From: Megaustenia siamemsis
Lineage: Eukaryota > Mollusca > Gastropoda > Stylommatophora > Ariophantidae
NCBI GenBank assembly: GCA_032433765.1
Contig: JAVIAB010000059.1
Span: 55,947,103 to 56,011,102 of the forward strand
Direction of reading: 5' to 3'
Length of the DNA stretch: 64,000 nt
Both the position numbers and the translations under genes were made by a program. The notes under the pieces are model-generated. The model did no database searches, had not been told where the DNA came from, and was given only the letters and a program-made list of their open reading frames with translations. This document shows positions 51,275-61,135 of this stretch, in pieces (positions within the stretch are counted from its first letter, which is position 1; every line of letters begins with the position of its first letter).

Positions 51275-53134
51275 TGTCAAACATCAAGAGTTGCAAGTGG
51301 CCGTGGGGTCACTGTTTCGGAGAGATTGAAAAGCCCAGCGTACGGTGTTCGAAATTCGCGGTAGATAGAAAGGATTTTTTTCTATCAGGTGTGAATTAAA
51401 AATCACGTGTCTCACACGTCGTGGTGACTGCTTTGACCAAGCGGCCTTTATCCTTCTGGTTCTGTCATGAGCTCCCCCCCCCCTCCCGCCCGATATACAC
51501 CAGCAATGGTAATATGTGGCGTTAAGATAGTTTTTTTTTAAAAACTGTATCATTAATGATATTAGTGTAGATCTATTATATTTCTCTGTGCTGATATTTT
51601 ATCATAACAGCTAATATCTACCTTATGTTCACATTAACACAATAATTATTTTGCAAGTCAATCTTACATTCCACTTGTTAACATTATTCTGTAACATTTA
51701 TCCTCAGCTTAACATTCTTCTGTAACAGTTATCCTCAGTTTCATATTATTCTGTAACATTTATCATCAGTTTAACATTCTTATGTAACATGTATCCTCAA
51801 TTTAACATTCTTCTGTAACATTTATCCTCAGTTTAACATTCTTCTGTAACATTTATCTTCAGTTTAACATGATTACTTGGATTCCCGGGGATAGTTTACC
51901 CCCAAACCTCACGGATATATCTCTGCAAGGAAACCCGATTAAACTTATAGACGATCTCGCGTTCATGAAATCAGCAACCACCTTAAAGTCCTTGTCATTC
52001 TCTGGTGTTCTCTTCACCAGAATCCCCGATGCACTTCTTCACTTAACGAGCCTAACATCTTTCAGTATTGACGAAAGCAACATCTCAGACTGGAACACAA
52101 AAGCAATGATCGGTCTAGGAAACACACTTCAGATGCTTTCAATTCAGAACTGTAACCTCACTGCCTGGCCAACGTGGATCCAGAATTTAACCCATCTAAT
52201 CTTGTTGAGCTTGTCAGATAACGCCATTGCATCGATGCCAGATGATGCTCTAGTTAATGTGATATACAGTTTGGCCACTCTAAACATTGCCAGCAATCGC
52301 CTAACAACCGTTCCTAAAGCACTTTCGAAACTCCGATCTTTAAATAGTTTATATCTGGAACAAAACAAAATAACTGATGTCTCATGGCTACCAAAATCGA
52401 GCCGATTGAGTACATTATCTATACACACCAACTACATCTATGATACTAACCAGTTAAACAAAGCATTGAGCCCATATGCAGATTGTTTATTTGAGCTTGA
52501 TATAGAAAACAATCGACTGATATCAATTCCTGATATGACAAATTTCACGAAAATTGGTGAACTAGATTTGTCTCAAAACCGGATATCAGACACGACTTCA
52601 GGATCTCTACCGCCATTTATGTACGTGTTGAGGCTGGAGGGAAATGCATTGCCGTCAATACCTAGAGTTATGTCCACTCTTAGATACGTCACTGACCTGA
52701 TCATGTCTTCAAACTCGATAAAACAGATACGAGCCCTCGACTTTCCCTCGTGGTTAGTAGGAGCTGAACTTGATGATAACCTCGTCACAGAGTTAACAGA
52801 CACGAGTTTTCCAGAAAACTCTGTACTCCAGTTTCTACATTTGGGCAACAACCCAATTTCTAGAATTTCTATCAACGCTTTCAAGAATGTTCCTAAACTT
52901 TATGAACTGAGAATGCAGTATACAAGACTGACCCGTCTACCGCTCGCATTCACCTGGACAATTTACCTTCATTCTATAGACTTCACAGGCAGCGCTCTTC
53001 TGGTGTGTACGTGCCAGGAGAAGAGTCTGCAGACGTGGATTACGTCATTAAACCCTAGTAACGTCATTGGGGACTGCGGTATAACCAGCATTTATGATTT
53101 CTATGTTACAATAAGTCCGTATTGCCCCGCATAA
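46451..53134 (+). CDS. LRR-A: secreted leucine-rich-repeat protein, three exons (46451-46516, 50494-50601, 51863-53134)
   Basis: Predicted 481-aa secreted protein. Exon 1 (66 nt) encodes a signal peptide MQLLLVVPALLVVIVA, then DDCVYK, and ends at a GTTAGA donor. Exon 2 (108 nt) follows ATATTTCAG, encodes ECQCFGLSISCSGKGLVVLP and ends LDLD at the donor GTAAGT. With the exon 1 cysteine this gives a C-x5-C-x-C-x6-C LRR N-terminal cap. Exon 3 (1272 nt) starts FNMITWIPGDSLPPNL and holds roughly 14-15 LRRs of about 23 residues. It ends in a cap, VCTCQEKSLQ with two later cysteines. All introns are phase 0. There is no membrane segment, so it is probably extracellular, perhaps in adhesion or recognition; the function is inference. 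The start is chosen because LRR-B begins at the same Met. A possible AATAAA lies at 53286. Introns contain minisatellites, SINE-1 and LINEs. Confidence 0.82.
46530..46848. repeat. 30-bp minisatellite in LRR-A intron 1
   Basis: About ten units of TTGATACTTCTACACCTGAG plus ACTTATACAT, starting just after the exon 1 donor. Confidence 0.95.
46849..47334. other. Intronic sequence, nothing recognised
   Basis: Contains a short C-run near 46893. No gene or repeat recognised. Confidence 0.45.
47335..47665 (+). mobile_element. LINE-F 3' fragment with (GAT)n tail
   Basis: Near-identical to 30985-31275: LKMKRELLNTIQTRQMRF, then KRGRGRPRLTWTSNIKRW in a shifted frame, and NGAPW. It ends in (GAT)n at 47640-47664. 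Sense to LRR-A, in intron 1. Confidence 0.9.
47699..47795 (-). mobile_element. LINE-E 3' end fragment
   Basis: ATCATCATCACG then TGTCTGCTGGCGTAGGTGAT, the last 95 bp of LINE-E. Confidence 0.8.
47796..48185. other. Intronic sequence, nothing recognised
   Basis: An 86-codon open frame (47919-48179) has no recognisable domain. Confidence 0.45.
48186..48317 (-). mobile_element. SINE-1 fragment joined to tetranucleotide repeat
   Basis: Complement of the SINE-1 3' half (AAGTAAAGTGTTCTGTCCCG to GGTATTACGCCCGAGCCGC). It is truncated where the CTAC repeat starts. Confidence 0.85.
48318..48491. repeat. (CTAC)n then (CTAT)n microsatellite
   Basis: About 19 CTAC units followed by about 23 CTAT units. 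It abuts the 3' end of a LINE-A-like fragment whose natural tail is ATAG. Confidence 0.98.
48492..48745 (-). mobile_element. LINE-A-like 3' fragment
   Basis: Minus strand, about 250 bp, similar to 1600-1850: GGCCCATAGGGCGTACACCC, TTCTGTGCAAGCAGCTCTAT, TGAGGGAGCCGATTCCTGCT. Diverged from the copies in the big inverted repeat. Confidence 0.9.
48799..49052 (+). mobile_element. SINE-1, full-length copy
   Basis: tRNA head GAGCCGCGATAGCTCAGTGG with box A, box B drifted to GCTTCGATCCC, then GGGTACCAGATTTTT, CGTAATACCGACCACATTAC and a short TTTAC end. It lies in LRR-A intron 1. Confidence 0.9.
49053..49496. other. Intronic sequence, nothing recognised
   Basis: No repeat or gene recognised. Confidence 0.45.
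49497..49740 (-). mobile_element. Old LINE-E 3' fragment
   Basis: ATCATCATC tail, then CGATTGGCGTATGTGATCAT and GACTGTTTTCCATGCCATGA, degraded LINE-E. Confidence 0.65.
50156..50432. repeat. 16-bp tandem repeat in LRR-A intron 1
   Basis: Units of CACTTCATATTTTCAT and CACTTCATATTTTAAT, about 17 copies, ending about 60 bp before exon 2. Confidence 0.95.
50740..50965. repeat. 34-bp minisatellite in LRR-A intron 2
   Basis: About six units of TATCTCATATTTCGGCGTGT plus GTCTGGGTTAGTCA. Confidence 0.93.
50978..51270 (+). repeat. Dispersed repeat R, copy 2, ending in (GA)n
   Basis: Same order as the complement of 23032-23258, with an additional 5' part, GCAGATGGTGTTCGTAAACC. It ends in GAGAGAGAG at 51245-51270. 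An open frame (50978-51232) contains NKMLAEKGCTGPLAQNTVQR. The repeat family is unknown, and it may once have been coding. Confidence 0.7.
51677..51862 (+). repeat. 31-bp tandem array of splice-acceptor units before LRR-A exon 3
   Basis: Exactly six units of 31 bp (186 bp). Each has TTTAACATTCTTCTGTAACA, then a pyrimidine-rich TTTATCCTCAG. Unit ends lie at 51707, 51738, 51769, 51800, 51831 and 51862. Five end in CAG and the fourth ends in CAA. The last is the exon 3 acceptor, and the exon itself begins with the same TTTAACAT. The LRR-B and LRR-C acceptors have no such array. Confidence 0.95.
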
Positions 53135-53435
53135 CGTGGGATTCTTAACACATCAAATGGGTTCATGTTTTCTTTGATTATAGTTAAACATCTAGATAAA
53201 CGCACTCAGGGCGCACCTATGGGTGCTGAGATTATTTTAGTGAACAACTAATGATTGCAGCAACGCTTTAGTTGTACATCAAAAGAATAAATTTGCAACT
53301 ATGCAAGGTTTTGTTTTGTTATCACTGCCGTGGTTGTACATAGGAATCTGATGTTTTATTCAAAATTGTGTGTTGTTTTCAAAACTTTCAGTCTGCTAAT
53401 GATATTGTGTTGTATTTTTAAATCTCAACATTGCG
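53135..53435 (+). other. Probable 3' untranslated region of LRR-A
   Basis: Follows the TAA at 53132-53134. AATAAA at 53286 could be its polyadenylation signal. Confidence 0.4.
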
Positions 53436-53625
53436 ATTGTTTTATCACTTGAAATCTACACGTGGCGATTGTTTCATCACTTGAAATCTACACGTGGCGA
53501 TTGTTTCTTCACTGGAAATCTCAACGTGGCGATTGTTTCATCACTTGAAATCTCAACGTGGCGATTATTTCATCACTTGAAATCTCAACGTGGCGATTGT
53601 TTCATCACTTACATCGAAGGTTTAT
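53436..53625. repeat. 32-bp minisatellite, about six copies
   Basis: Units of ACTTGAAATCTCAACGTGGC plus GATTGTTTCATC downstream of LRR-A. Confidence 0.93.
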
Positions 53626-54235
53626 TTATCACTTATTCCTGACGTGGTGATCTTTCCAATGATGAGTCTGTGACGTTTAGGCTAATACCCCAACGGTGCT
53701 AGACTGAAGGTGAAAATCATCGAAATATTTAAAGAGGGTCACATAACGATAATGTTCTGACGGCTCTTAACCTACCTTTCAAGATTGATCATTACGTGCC
53801 AGTTTGCGCTTCCTACCGTCTAGAAGCGGTTGGTTCTGTCATGTCAGGGCTTCATATTTTAGGACCTCCAGCCTTCAAGACTCTGAGAAACCTCTAGTAT
53901 TCTAGCTACTTATCATCATCATCTAAATCAAAACCCTCATCATCATTACCATCAAGTACCATTTGTTGACATAAGTGATCATGTCTTTCTAAGCCAGTTG
54001 TATCCACAATTGTTTATAACTCTGCCCTTGCCTTCAATCTTAAAATGTGTGGAAGCATTTCCTTGTTTTCTTATCACCTTCTTGTTTTTCTGCGTATACT
54101 CAATGGCTATTTCTCTTTATCATACACCTCTTGAAAGGACGTTAAATGGACGTAATTGCATGTTATAGATGTGCTAGTTGCACAGCAAGCCGTGATATAT
54201 GCGATCTTCGGCTCGACAGTTTCGACATTAACATA
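53626..54235. other. Mostly unrecognised; weak LINE-E trace
   Basis: 53935-54060 has ATCATC, then AAGTACCATTTGTTGACATA and AGTGATCATGTCTTTCTAAG, probably a degraded LINE-E 3' end on the minus strand. Confidence 0.45.
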
Positions 54236-54760
54236 CATCATCATTAAGTACCGGGCCTACTGGCGTAGGTGATCACGTCTCTACACAACTTTCGATCTCG
54301 GCAGCTATTTATCATTTCTGTTGTTGACCTTCTGCCAAGCCATTCTCTTAAGCTGTCTGTTATTTTTTTCTCTTTGCTACCCTCTGTGTCTTCGTCCCTC
54401 AATTTTTCCAGTTGTTACAATATATTCCAGTTGTTCTCTTCTCATTACATGGCCAAAAAATGATGATTGTTTCTTCCTAATATTGGAAATTAGCTCTCTT
54501 TTTGCTTTGACCTCTCTCAGAACATCTTCATTACTCTTTTTAGCTGTCCATGGTACTCTCAACATTCTTCTGTAAAACCACATTTCTACAGTCTCCAGTG
54601 ATTTTCTTGTTTGTTGTTCTATTGTCCATGATTCGCATCCATATGTTAAGACTGGCTCTACATAACATTTAAGAACTCTTTTTCTTGTTTCTATTGTCAA
54701 AAATGGATTGCATAGTATCTTCCTAATTTTTTGGAAAGCTGCTTTTAACATACTGTGTTT
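54236..54760 (-). mobile_element. LINE-E 3' fragment, 500 bp
   Basis: Minus strand, open for 124 codons in its C-terminal part. It reads CNPFLTIETRKRVLKCYVEP, LTYGCESWTIEQQ, RMLRVPWTAKKSNEDVLREV and SFFGHVMRREQLEYIV. It ends at the ATT/ATC tail near 54240. Confidence 0.9.
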
Positions 54761-55330
54761 CCTATTTTCCTTCTTTATTTAATCTTACCAGTTGTCTTTA
54801 TATATTTTACTTGTTCTCTTTTCATGACGCGGGTAACAATAATGGTTATTTTCTTCTAATGTTGGTAGAGCCATTCCTTTACGTTGAGTCCTTTTTTAGA
54901 ATATCTTATTTGCAATTCTCACCATTACTCCGGTTACCAGATTTTCGTGTACTCCAGCGCTCGACCCCACAATAATATATAGCAGACGTGCATACTGGCA
55001 TATTACATGCAGTTGTCGTGTTCAATACATGAAAGTCCTCTACACCACCCTTTTTTGGAGCATATGCCAGTCCAGGTCTGTCCATCCATACCAAGTCTTG
55101 GAAATGTTATCTTTTTGTTTCTAGTCTTAGCCTCTATTTCTGAGTGTTATCATGAATTCTCTCTTCCATGTACTTCTAGGTCCCCGTGACTTATTCTCAG
55201 TTTAACCGTGTGGGTTCTATGACAGTGCTTGTCTTGTTATGCTGGCGTCAGGTTTTCTTATTGTGTGTCCATTCCATGTCCATTTCTATTTATAATTTGT
55301 TGCACCAATGTCTCTTTTTTTTAACGCGTT
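54761..55330 (-). mobile_element. LINE-J C-terminal fragment (decayed)
   Basis: The complement of about 55025-55330, in broken frames, resembles an RTE-like LINE C-terminus: GHxxRKPDASITRQAL, a NPHG..SRGPRSTW stretch, and WTDLDWHMLQKR. The part toward 54761 is less certain. Confidence 0.5.
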
Positions 55331-55588
55331 AGAATTTGTGAAATAAATACTGATCTAGCTTCATGATCGTCTGCTGGAATGACTGAAATAAAAACAAAAA
55401 TATCAGACTACGGAAATCGAGAGTCAAGTAAGGTGCCAGTAAGATGGACGATCTAGGGACCGATTCATACATGGCCAGAACAAAGAAACAACAGGAGGTA
55501 TCAGTGTGCTCCTTGTTGAGGGTAGATGTGCATCTTTGAGTAAGAGCTCGGTGAAGATCAATCTCTAGTCTCAGTCAACAGTTGAATT
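55331..55588. other. No recognisable feature
   Basis: Nothing recognised between the LINE-J fragment and the 30-bp array. Confidence 0.4.
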
Positions 55589-56065
55589 GTCGATCCCTCA
55601 TATGCCGTGATCTCATATGTTGATCCCTCTTATGTCGTGATCTCATATGTTGATCCCTCTTATGTCGTGATCTCATATGTTGATCCCTCTTATGTTGTAA
55701 TCTCATATGTCTATCCCTCTTATGTCGTGATCTCATATGTTGATCCCTCATATGTCGTGATCTCATATGTTGATCTCTCTTATGTCGTGATCTCATATGT
55801 TGATCCCTCTTATGTTGTGATCTCATATGTCTATCCCTCTTATGTCTTGATCTCATAGTTGATCCCTCATATGTCGTCATCTCATATGTCGATCCCTCTT
55901 ATGTCGTGATCTCATATATCGATCTCTCTTATGTCGTGATCTCATATGTTGATCCCTAATATGTCGTGATCTCATATGTCGATCCCTCTTATGTCGTGAT
56001 CTCATATGTCGATCCCTCTTATGTCGTGATCTCATATGTCGATCCCTCTTATGTTGTGATCTCAC
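55589..56065. repeat. 30-bp minisatellite, about 16 copies
   Basis: Units of GATCCCTCTTATGTCGTGAT plus CTCATATGTT. The RSRHKRDQHM-type minus-strand frames are open only because 30 is a multiple of three. Confidence 0.96.
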
Positions 56066-57106
56066 GACATGAACCATATTTAACGTAGTGTAACAAGCGT
56101 TTTCTAGCGAGACGAGACTACGTTTATAGGTTATTTGAAAAAAAACTGAAAACCAACAAAAAATAAGACAACAAAATGAGAATCAAATAGACATGTATTA
56201 CTTTCAGCAACATTTTTAAAGGTTCATAAAATCTAACACAATTACCGATGAAAATCTTAAACAAAACTGTCCACATTGGTAAAATAAATCAAATGAAAAA
56301 ACATAATTATAAACAGAAGAAAAATGTGTAACATGAAGTTAACAAACTGTCACTCTAAAATATCAGTCTAGCAGAGTCAGCAAGGCAAAACTAGTACTCA
56401 CTGAAAGGTTACACCGTTCTGTCCGTAATATTTATCCTATAGCATGTAAATATGAAATGTAAAATGAAGCCCCAAGCATAAATCCTAGTGATATAAAGTC
56501 TACAACTACAATCGAAAAAAAATTATGAAATGTTTGCTGTATTTGTTTTCTATTCACACTTTAAGGGTAAACATTTTATCTTCAATACTTTATTTCTAAA
56601 ATGTATGTTTTCGAAGTCTGTTGTCTTCAGATCTTAGCCGGGATTAACTTCTACATCAAACGAAACGATTTCTATTCATGCATGTTCCTTTCATCACTGA
56701 CGTGGCTATACATAAGAACAAATGTTTTATTCAAAATTGTATGTTATTTTTTAAAATTTGAATAAATAAAAAATATATAAATATAAACAAATAAAATAAG
56801 TCCATGTTAAGCGCTTCTTTCATTCATAAAAAACAAAACAGAGAAAAAGCAGATGTGTGTGTTGGTACAAGTATTCTAAAATATCTAACTAGCTTACCAT
56901 GATATTTCTGCAGAATTTAGAGAAATATGGGAATTAGGTAGTGAAAAGATAACATAGATTGATGATATAACTGGGTATGTATGGGAGATTATTGTAAGAA
57001 CAAAAATAGAACGTTTGTAAACATCTATTCGTGCCATCGTAACAGACACTCTTTTGGGTACTACAATAAGAGAATGCAGACAGTCAGACAGTCAATTAAC
57101 GGCTCT
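56066..57106. other. AT-rich flank downstream of LRR-C
   Basis: No gene recognised. Likely includes the 3' untranslated region of LRR-C on the minus strand. Confidence 0.45.
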
Positions 57107-58378
57107 TTACAGTGGGCAGTTGGGGCTTAGTTTAGAGAAGAAATCGTAAATGTTCATTAAGCCACAGTTGCCCAAAACGTTGACACCCGCCAGAGAGAGG
57201 ATCCAAACTTGTAAACTCTGCTCCATGCAAGTACACACGAGACTGTCGGTGCTACTCATGTCCAAAATACGCAGGTTAGTGAGCGAGCCTATGGCGAGGG
57301 GTATACGTGTTAGACGAGTGCCTCTGAGGTCAATTTGATTGAGTGAGCCCAGATTTATGAACGCCCTGTTGGATATTGAGACGATTGGGTTGTTATTTAG
57401 GTGCAGATTTGTGAAAGCACAATTGACAGGAAAACTGTTGTCCGTTAATTCCGTTATAAGGTTAAATCCTAGATCACCCATTGTTGCTGAGAGCGGAATG
57501 TCTGATGCTCGAATCTGTGTGATAGAGTTTGATGATAGAGTGAGTTCAGGTACCGACTGTAAGGTTGTCAGGACGCTGGGTATAGCCGGAAGTAAGTTGT
57601 AACTAAAGTAAACTTCACTAACAGTGACGGGAAGACCTCCAGAATAAGGGTCAGACAATCTGTTATCGCCGAAATCCAACACCGCAACGAGTTCCAGAAA
57701 AGTAATGTTTGGTATAGCAGTTAACCGGTTAGTGTTTAGCTCAAGCGTGGCGAGAGAGTCTTTGTAATGATACAGCACGTTACTTAGATGGCTGGCGTCG
57801 GAGACCATGTTGCTGCTTAGCAACAAAGCTGTTAGCTTACTCCCCTGAGGTAGGTATGTCAAATCCACAATCTTGTTCTGTTGAATGTCCAGATTCTGTA
57901 GAGCTGTTAACTTCGACAATGCTTTAGGGACGGTAGTTAGTTCGTTGTTGGCTATAGACAAAGTAACTAGCGTGCTGGCTACATTGTCCAGAGCGTTGTC
58001 CGGGACTGACGAGATAGAGCCTCCAGTGATGGTCAGTGTGGTGAGGCGGGTGAATGATTGGAGCCAGCCTGGCCATGGCGCCATGCTAACACTTTCTAGA
58101 TCAAGCAATGTCAAAGTTTGGCCAATGTTCTCCATTGCCTCTTCGTTCCAATCCTGAATCTGAGCGTTTTGTATGGTTAACGACGTGAGTGCCCTTAGTT
58201 TGCGAAATGCGTCAGGGATTCTCGTAAAATCTGGCCAGGAGAATGTGAGGGTGTCAAGCGTGGAAGCGGAGCCGTCGAAGGCTGTGTCCGATATGTTGGT
58301 GATTGGGTTCAGTATGAGAAAGATGGATGTCAAGTTTGGAGGCAAGATCCCGCCCGGAATATCTGTGAGTCCATTCAT
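57107..58378 (-). CDS. LRR-C: leucine-rich-repeat exon 3 (intact), exons 1-2 not found
   Basis: Exon 3 of a third family member, 1272 nt including the stop, exactly the same length as in LRR-A. It follows the acceptor TTATCTTCAG at 58379-58388 and starts MNGLTDIPGGILPPNL. About 14-15 LRRs follow (for example LSSNMVSDASHLSNVLYHYK), and it ends in the cap VCTCMEQSLQVWILSLAGVN with later cysteines to LSPNCPL. It is clearly diverged from LRR-A and LRR-B. LINE-D begins 67 bp upstream in antisense, in what should be intron 2. I saw no exon 1 or 2 between 58445 and 64000. They may lie beyond the window, or this may be an orphan exon. A longer open frame starts at 58402 but crosses the acceptor. Confidence 0.75.
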   Translation of the reverse strand: MNGLTDIPGGILPPNLTSIFLILNPITNISDTAFDGSASTLDTLTFSWPDFTRIPDAFRKLRALTSLTIQNAQIQDWNEEAMENIGQTLTLLDLESVSMAPWPGWLQSFTRLTTLTITGGSISSVPDNALDNVASTLVTLSIANNELTTVPKALSKLTALQNLDIQQNKIVDLTYLPQGSKLTALLLSSNMVSDASHLSNVLYHYKDSLATLELNTNRLTAIPNITFLELVAVLDFGDNRLSDPYSGGLPVTVSEVYFSYNLLPAIPSVLTTLQSVPELTLSSNSITQIRASDIPLSATMGDLGFNLITELTDNSFPVNCAFTNLHLNNNPIVSISNRAFINLGSLNQIDLRGTRLTRIPLAIGSLTNLRILDMSSTDSLVCTCMEQSLQVWILSLAGVNVLGNCGLMNIYDFFSKLSPNCPL

Positions 58379-58444
58379 CTGAAGATAATAGTGTGATAGC
58401 ATGAAAGATTACTGTCATGTGTGTTTTTATTGTTATGTTATAAT

Positions 58445-60925
58445 CACCATTCATCAAATTGAGCACATATGTATCAATAATAAGTTTAAGTCATCCTTAC
58501 AGGATGTAAAAGTATACAGAGGAGCAGATGTGCCTTCAAAACATCATCTTCTGCTAGCCAAACTTAAAATTAAATTAAAAAGGTATACTACAACGAATAA
58601 GGGTAGAAATTATTTAAATGTAGGGTTTCTTAAAGAACAAGGAATTAAAGATAAATTCGCAGTCACAATGTGAAAAAATACCAAGTCCTCCAACAACTAG
58701 AAAATATAATAAATATAGAAGATCATTGGAAACAGGTAAAGGATATATGGAAAAAGACATGCGAAGAAACACTTGGGAAAAGAGAACGCCATAATAAGGC
58801 AAGGATGACAGCAGAGACCCTGGATAAAATTAAAGAAAGAAAGAACAAGAAAGCAGACATAAATAAAAGCAAAACGAGAAGTAATAAAGAAAAGACACAG
58901 GAAGCTTACACAGAGGTGAACATAGAAGTAGGAAGATGCATTAAAAGGGATAAGAGGAAATGTATAGATGAACTAGCTAAAGAGGCAGATGAAGCAGAAA
59001 ATACAGGGAGTTTGAAAGAACGGTACAACAGCACAAAGGATTTAAATGGAAAATAGAAACCAATGACAAACAAAAAATACAGATCAATGCCTTATTAAAG
59101 ATAAGAAAGGAAATCTGCTTAGTAATATGCGGGAGTATAAATATATCGGGTGCGTTTATAGATAAAAAATAACAGACAGCTTAAGAGAATGACTTGGCAG
59201 AAGGTCATCAACAGAATGATAAATAGCTGCCGAGATCGAAAGTTGTGAAGAGACATGATCACCTACGCCAGCAGGCCCGGTAGTTGATGATGATAATGAT
59301 GAATATAAGGGAACAAATGGGAAGATGGAAGGAGAACTTTGAAGAACTTTTGAACAGACCCGGCTCAAATAACCCTCCGATATACTACCAGCAGAAGAAG
59401 AGTTACACTTTAACTGTGGAAAACCATGCACGGAAAAAAATGATTAAAGCCATCAAGCTTTTAAAAAATGATAAAGCCACAGGACCAGATGAAATTCCTT
59501 CAGAAGCCATCAAAGCAGATATTAACACCTCTACCAAGATGCTACATAATCTATTAGATAAAATTCGGAGAGGGAAGAAATACCTAAAGACTGGAAAGAA
59601 GGTTATGTGATCAAACTACCAAAGAAAGGAAGTTTACAGGAGTGCACAAATTATAGGGGAATTATGCTACTATCAGTGCCAGGAAAAATATTAAGCAGAA
59701 TCATTCTGGAGAGACTAAAAGAGGCTATAGAGAAACATTTGAGAGATGAACAGGTTTTAGGAAGAACAGATCATGTGCTGATCAAATAACTACTCTACGT
59801 ATAATAGTTGAACAAAGTTTAGAACTAAAATCTCCACATTATATTGGATTCATAGATTAGGAAAAAGCATGTGATAGTTTAGACAAAGGAATGCTTTGGA
59901 AGTTGCTGAGTCATTACGGAATCCCCATAAAGTTTATTAACCTGATAAAAACAATGTATGAAGGAACAAAATGTAGTGTGGTGCACGAAGGACAGCTTAC
60001 AGAAGCATTTGAAATAAGAACAGGAGTAAGGCAGGGATGCCTCCTGTCTCCATTTCTCCTTCTACTGGCCATAGATTGGATTATGAAAATAACTCAAAAC
60101 AACAGAAATAGGATCCAATGGTCACTGACCAAACAACTTGATGATTTAGACTTTGCTGATGACATAGCTCTCGTATCACACAACCATCAACAGATGCAAG
60201 ACAAAATGAGCATACTTGATGAGAGATCACAACAGCTGGGACTGAAAATAAATAGAGATAAGACAAAAATTATAAGAATTAATGTAGTTGACAAAAACCA
60301 AATAAAAATAGGAGAAATACCTCTACTAGACGTATTTTTACATATATCTGGGCAGTAATATAGACAAAGAGGGAGGAACAGAAAATAATACCAAAAAAAA
60401 AGGATATCAAATGCAAAAGAAGCATTTGTTGCACTGGGAAACATATTAAAGTCCACAGAAATTAGGTTTAATACTAAAATAAAAATGTTCAACTCCCATG
60501 TTAAGTCAGTCTTATTATATGGCTGAGAAACATGGAGAACAGCAAAAATGACAATCATGAAGATACAGAACTTCATTAATGAATTCTTACGCAGAATAAA
60601 AGGGTGGAAATGGCAGGACAAACTCACTAACATAGAATTATGGAACTGTACCAGTTAAATACAAGTGGATACAGCGAAGACGATGGTGCTGGATAGGATA
60701 CACACTGCAAAGCCAACTGAGAGTATTACACAACGTGCCCTTTTTTAGAATCCCCAGGGGGAAAGACAAAGAGGAACATCAAGGAATTCTTGGAGAAGAC
60801 AGATAGAAGCAGAGATGAAGATGATGGGGAAGACATGGAATGATCTTAAAAGAATGGCAAGAAACAGAACGACTTGGAAAGTGTTTGTTGAAGACCTATG
60901 CTCCACAGGGAGATGTCTGATGATT
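58445..60925 (+). mobile_element. LINE-D, long copy with nested LINE-E
   Basis: Starts inside the endonuclease (HQIEHICINNKFKSSLQDVK) and runs through linker and RT to the C-terminus (near CTCCACAGGGAGATG). Its 3' end passes directly into a 19-bp tandem repeat. A LINE-E fragment is inserted at 59160-59310. Confidence 0.88.
58445..60925 (+). pseudogene. LINE-D endonuclease end and reverse transcriptase (decayed)
   Basis: Pieces in order are the endonuclease C-terminus with YRGADVPSKHHLLLAKLK, a basic linker (58670-59056) with KCIDELAKEADEAENTGSLK, and EQMGRWKENFEELLNRPGSN after the nested LINE-E. Then come MIKAIKLLKNDKATGPDEIP, TNYRGIMLLSVPGKILSRII, a stop-broken GFIDxEKACDSLDKGMLWKL, GVRQGCLLSPFLLLLAIDWI and the catalytic [22 protein letters not shown] follows in a shifted frame. 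The serine and histidine of the endonuclease SDH box read SKHH. Several stops and shifts make it inactive. Confidence 0.85.
59160..59310 (+). mobile_element. LINE-E 3' fragment nested in LINE-D
   Basis: ACAGACAGCTTAAGAGAATG to GGCCCGGTAGTTGATGATGA, the last 150 bp of LINE-E with a GAT tail, interrupting the LINE-D linker. LINE-E was therefore active after this LINE-D copy landed. Confidence 0.88.
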
Positions 60926-61135
60926 ATCTTTAAGTCTGATGATTACCTACAAGTCTGATGATTACCTTCAAGTCTGATGATTATCTTTAAGTCTGATGAT
61001 GACCTTCAAATCTGATGATTATCTTCAAGTCTGATGATTATATTTAAGTCTGATGATTATATTTAAGTCTGATGATTATCTTTAAGTCTGATGATTACCT
61101 TCAAGTCTGATGATTATATTGAAATCTGACTTTCT
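60926..61135. repeat. 19-20 bp minisatellite at the LINE-D 3' end
   Basis: About 11 units of TCTGATGATTATCTTTAAG and the variant TCTGATGATTACCTTCAAG. The first unit overlaps the end of LINE-D (GATGTCTGATGATTATC). Confidence 0.93.

Noticed and set aside
55589..56065. Basic repeat protein (RSRHKRDQHM units)
   Set aside because: A 30-bp unit keeps frames open by arithmetic, and the opposite strand is equally open.
60926..61135. A lost LRR exon 1 (GATGATTGCATCTACAAG-like words)
   Set aside because: Similarity to GATGATTACCTACAAG is short, on the wrong strand for LRR-C, and belongs to the 19-bp array.
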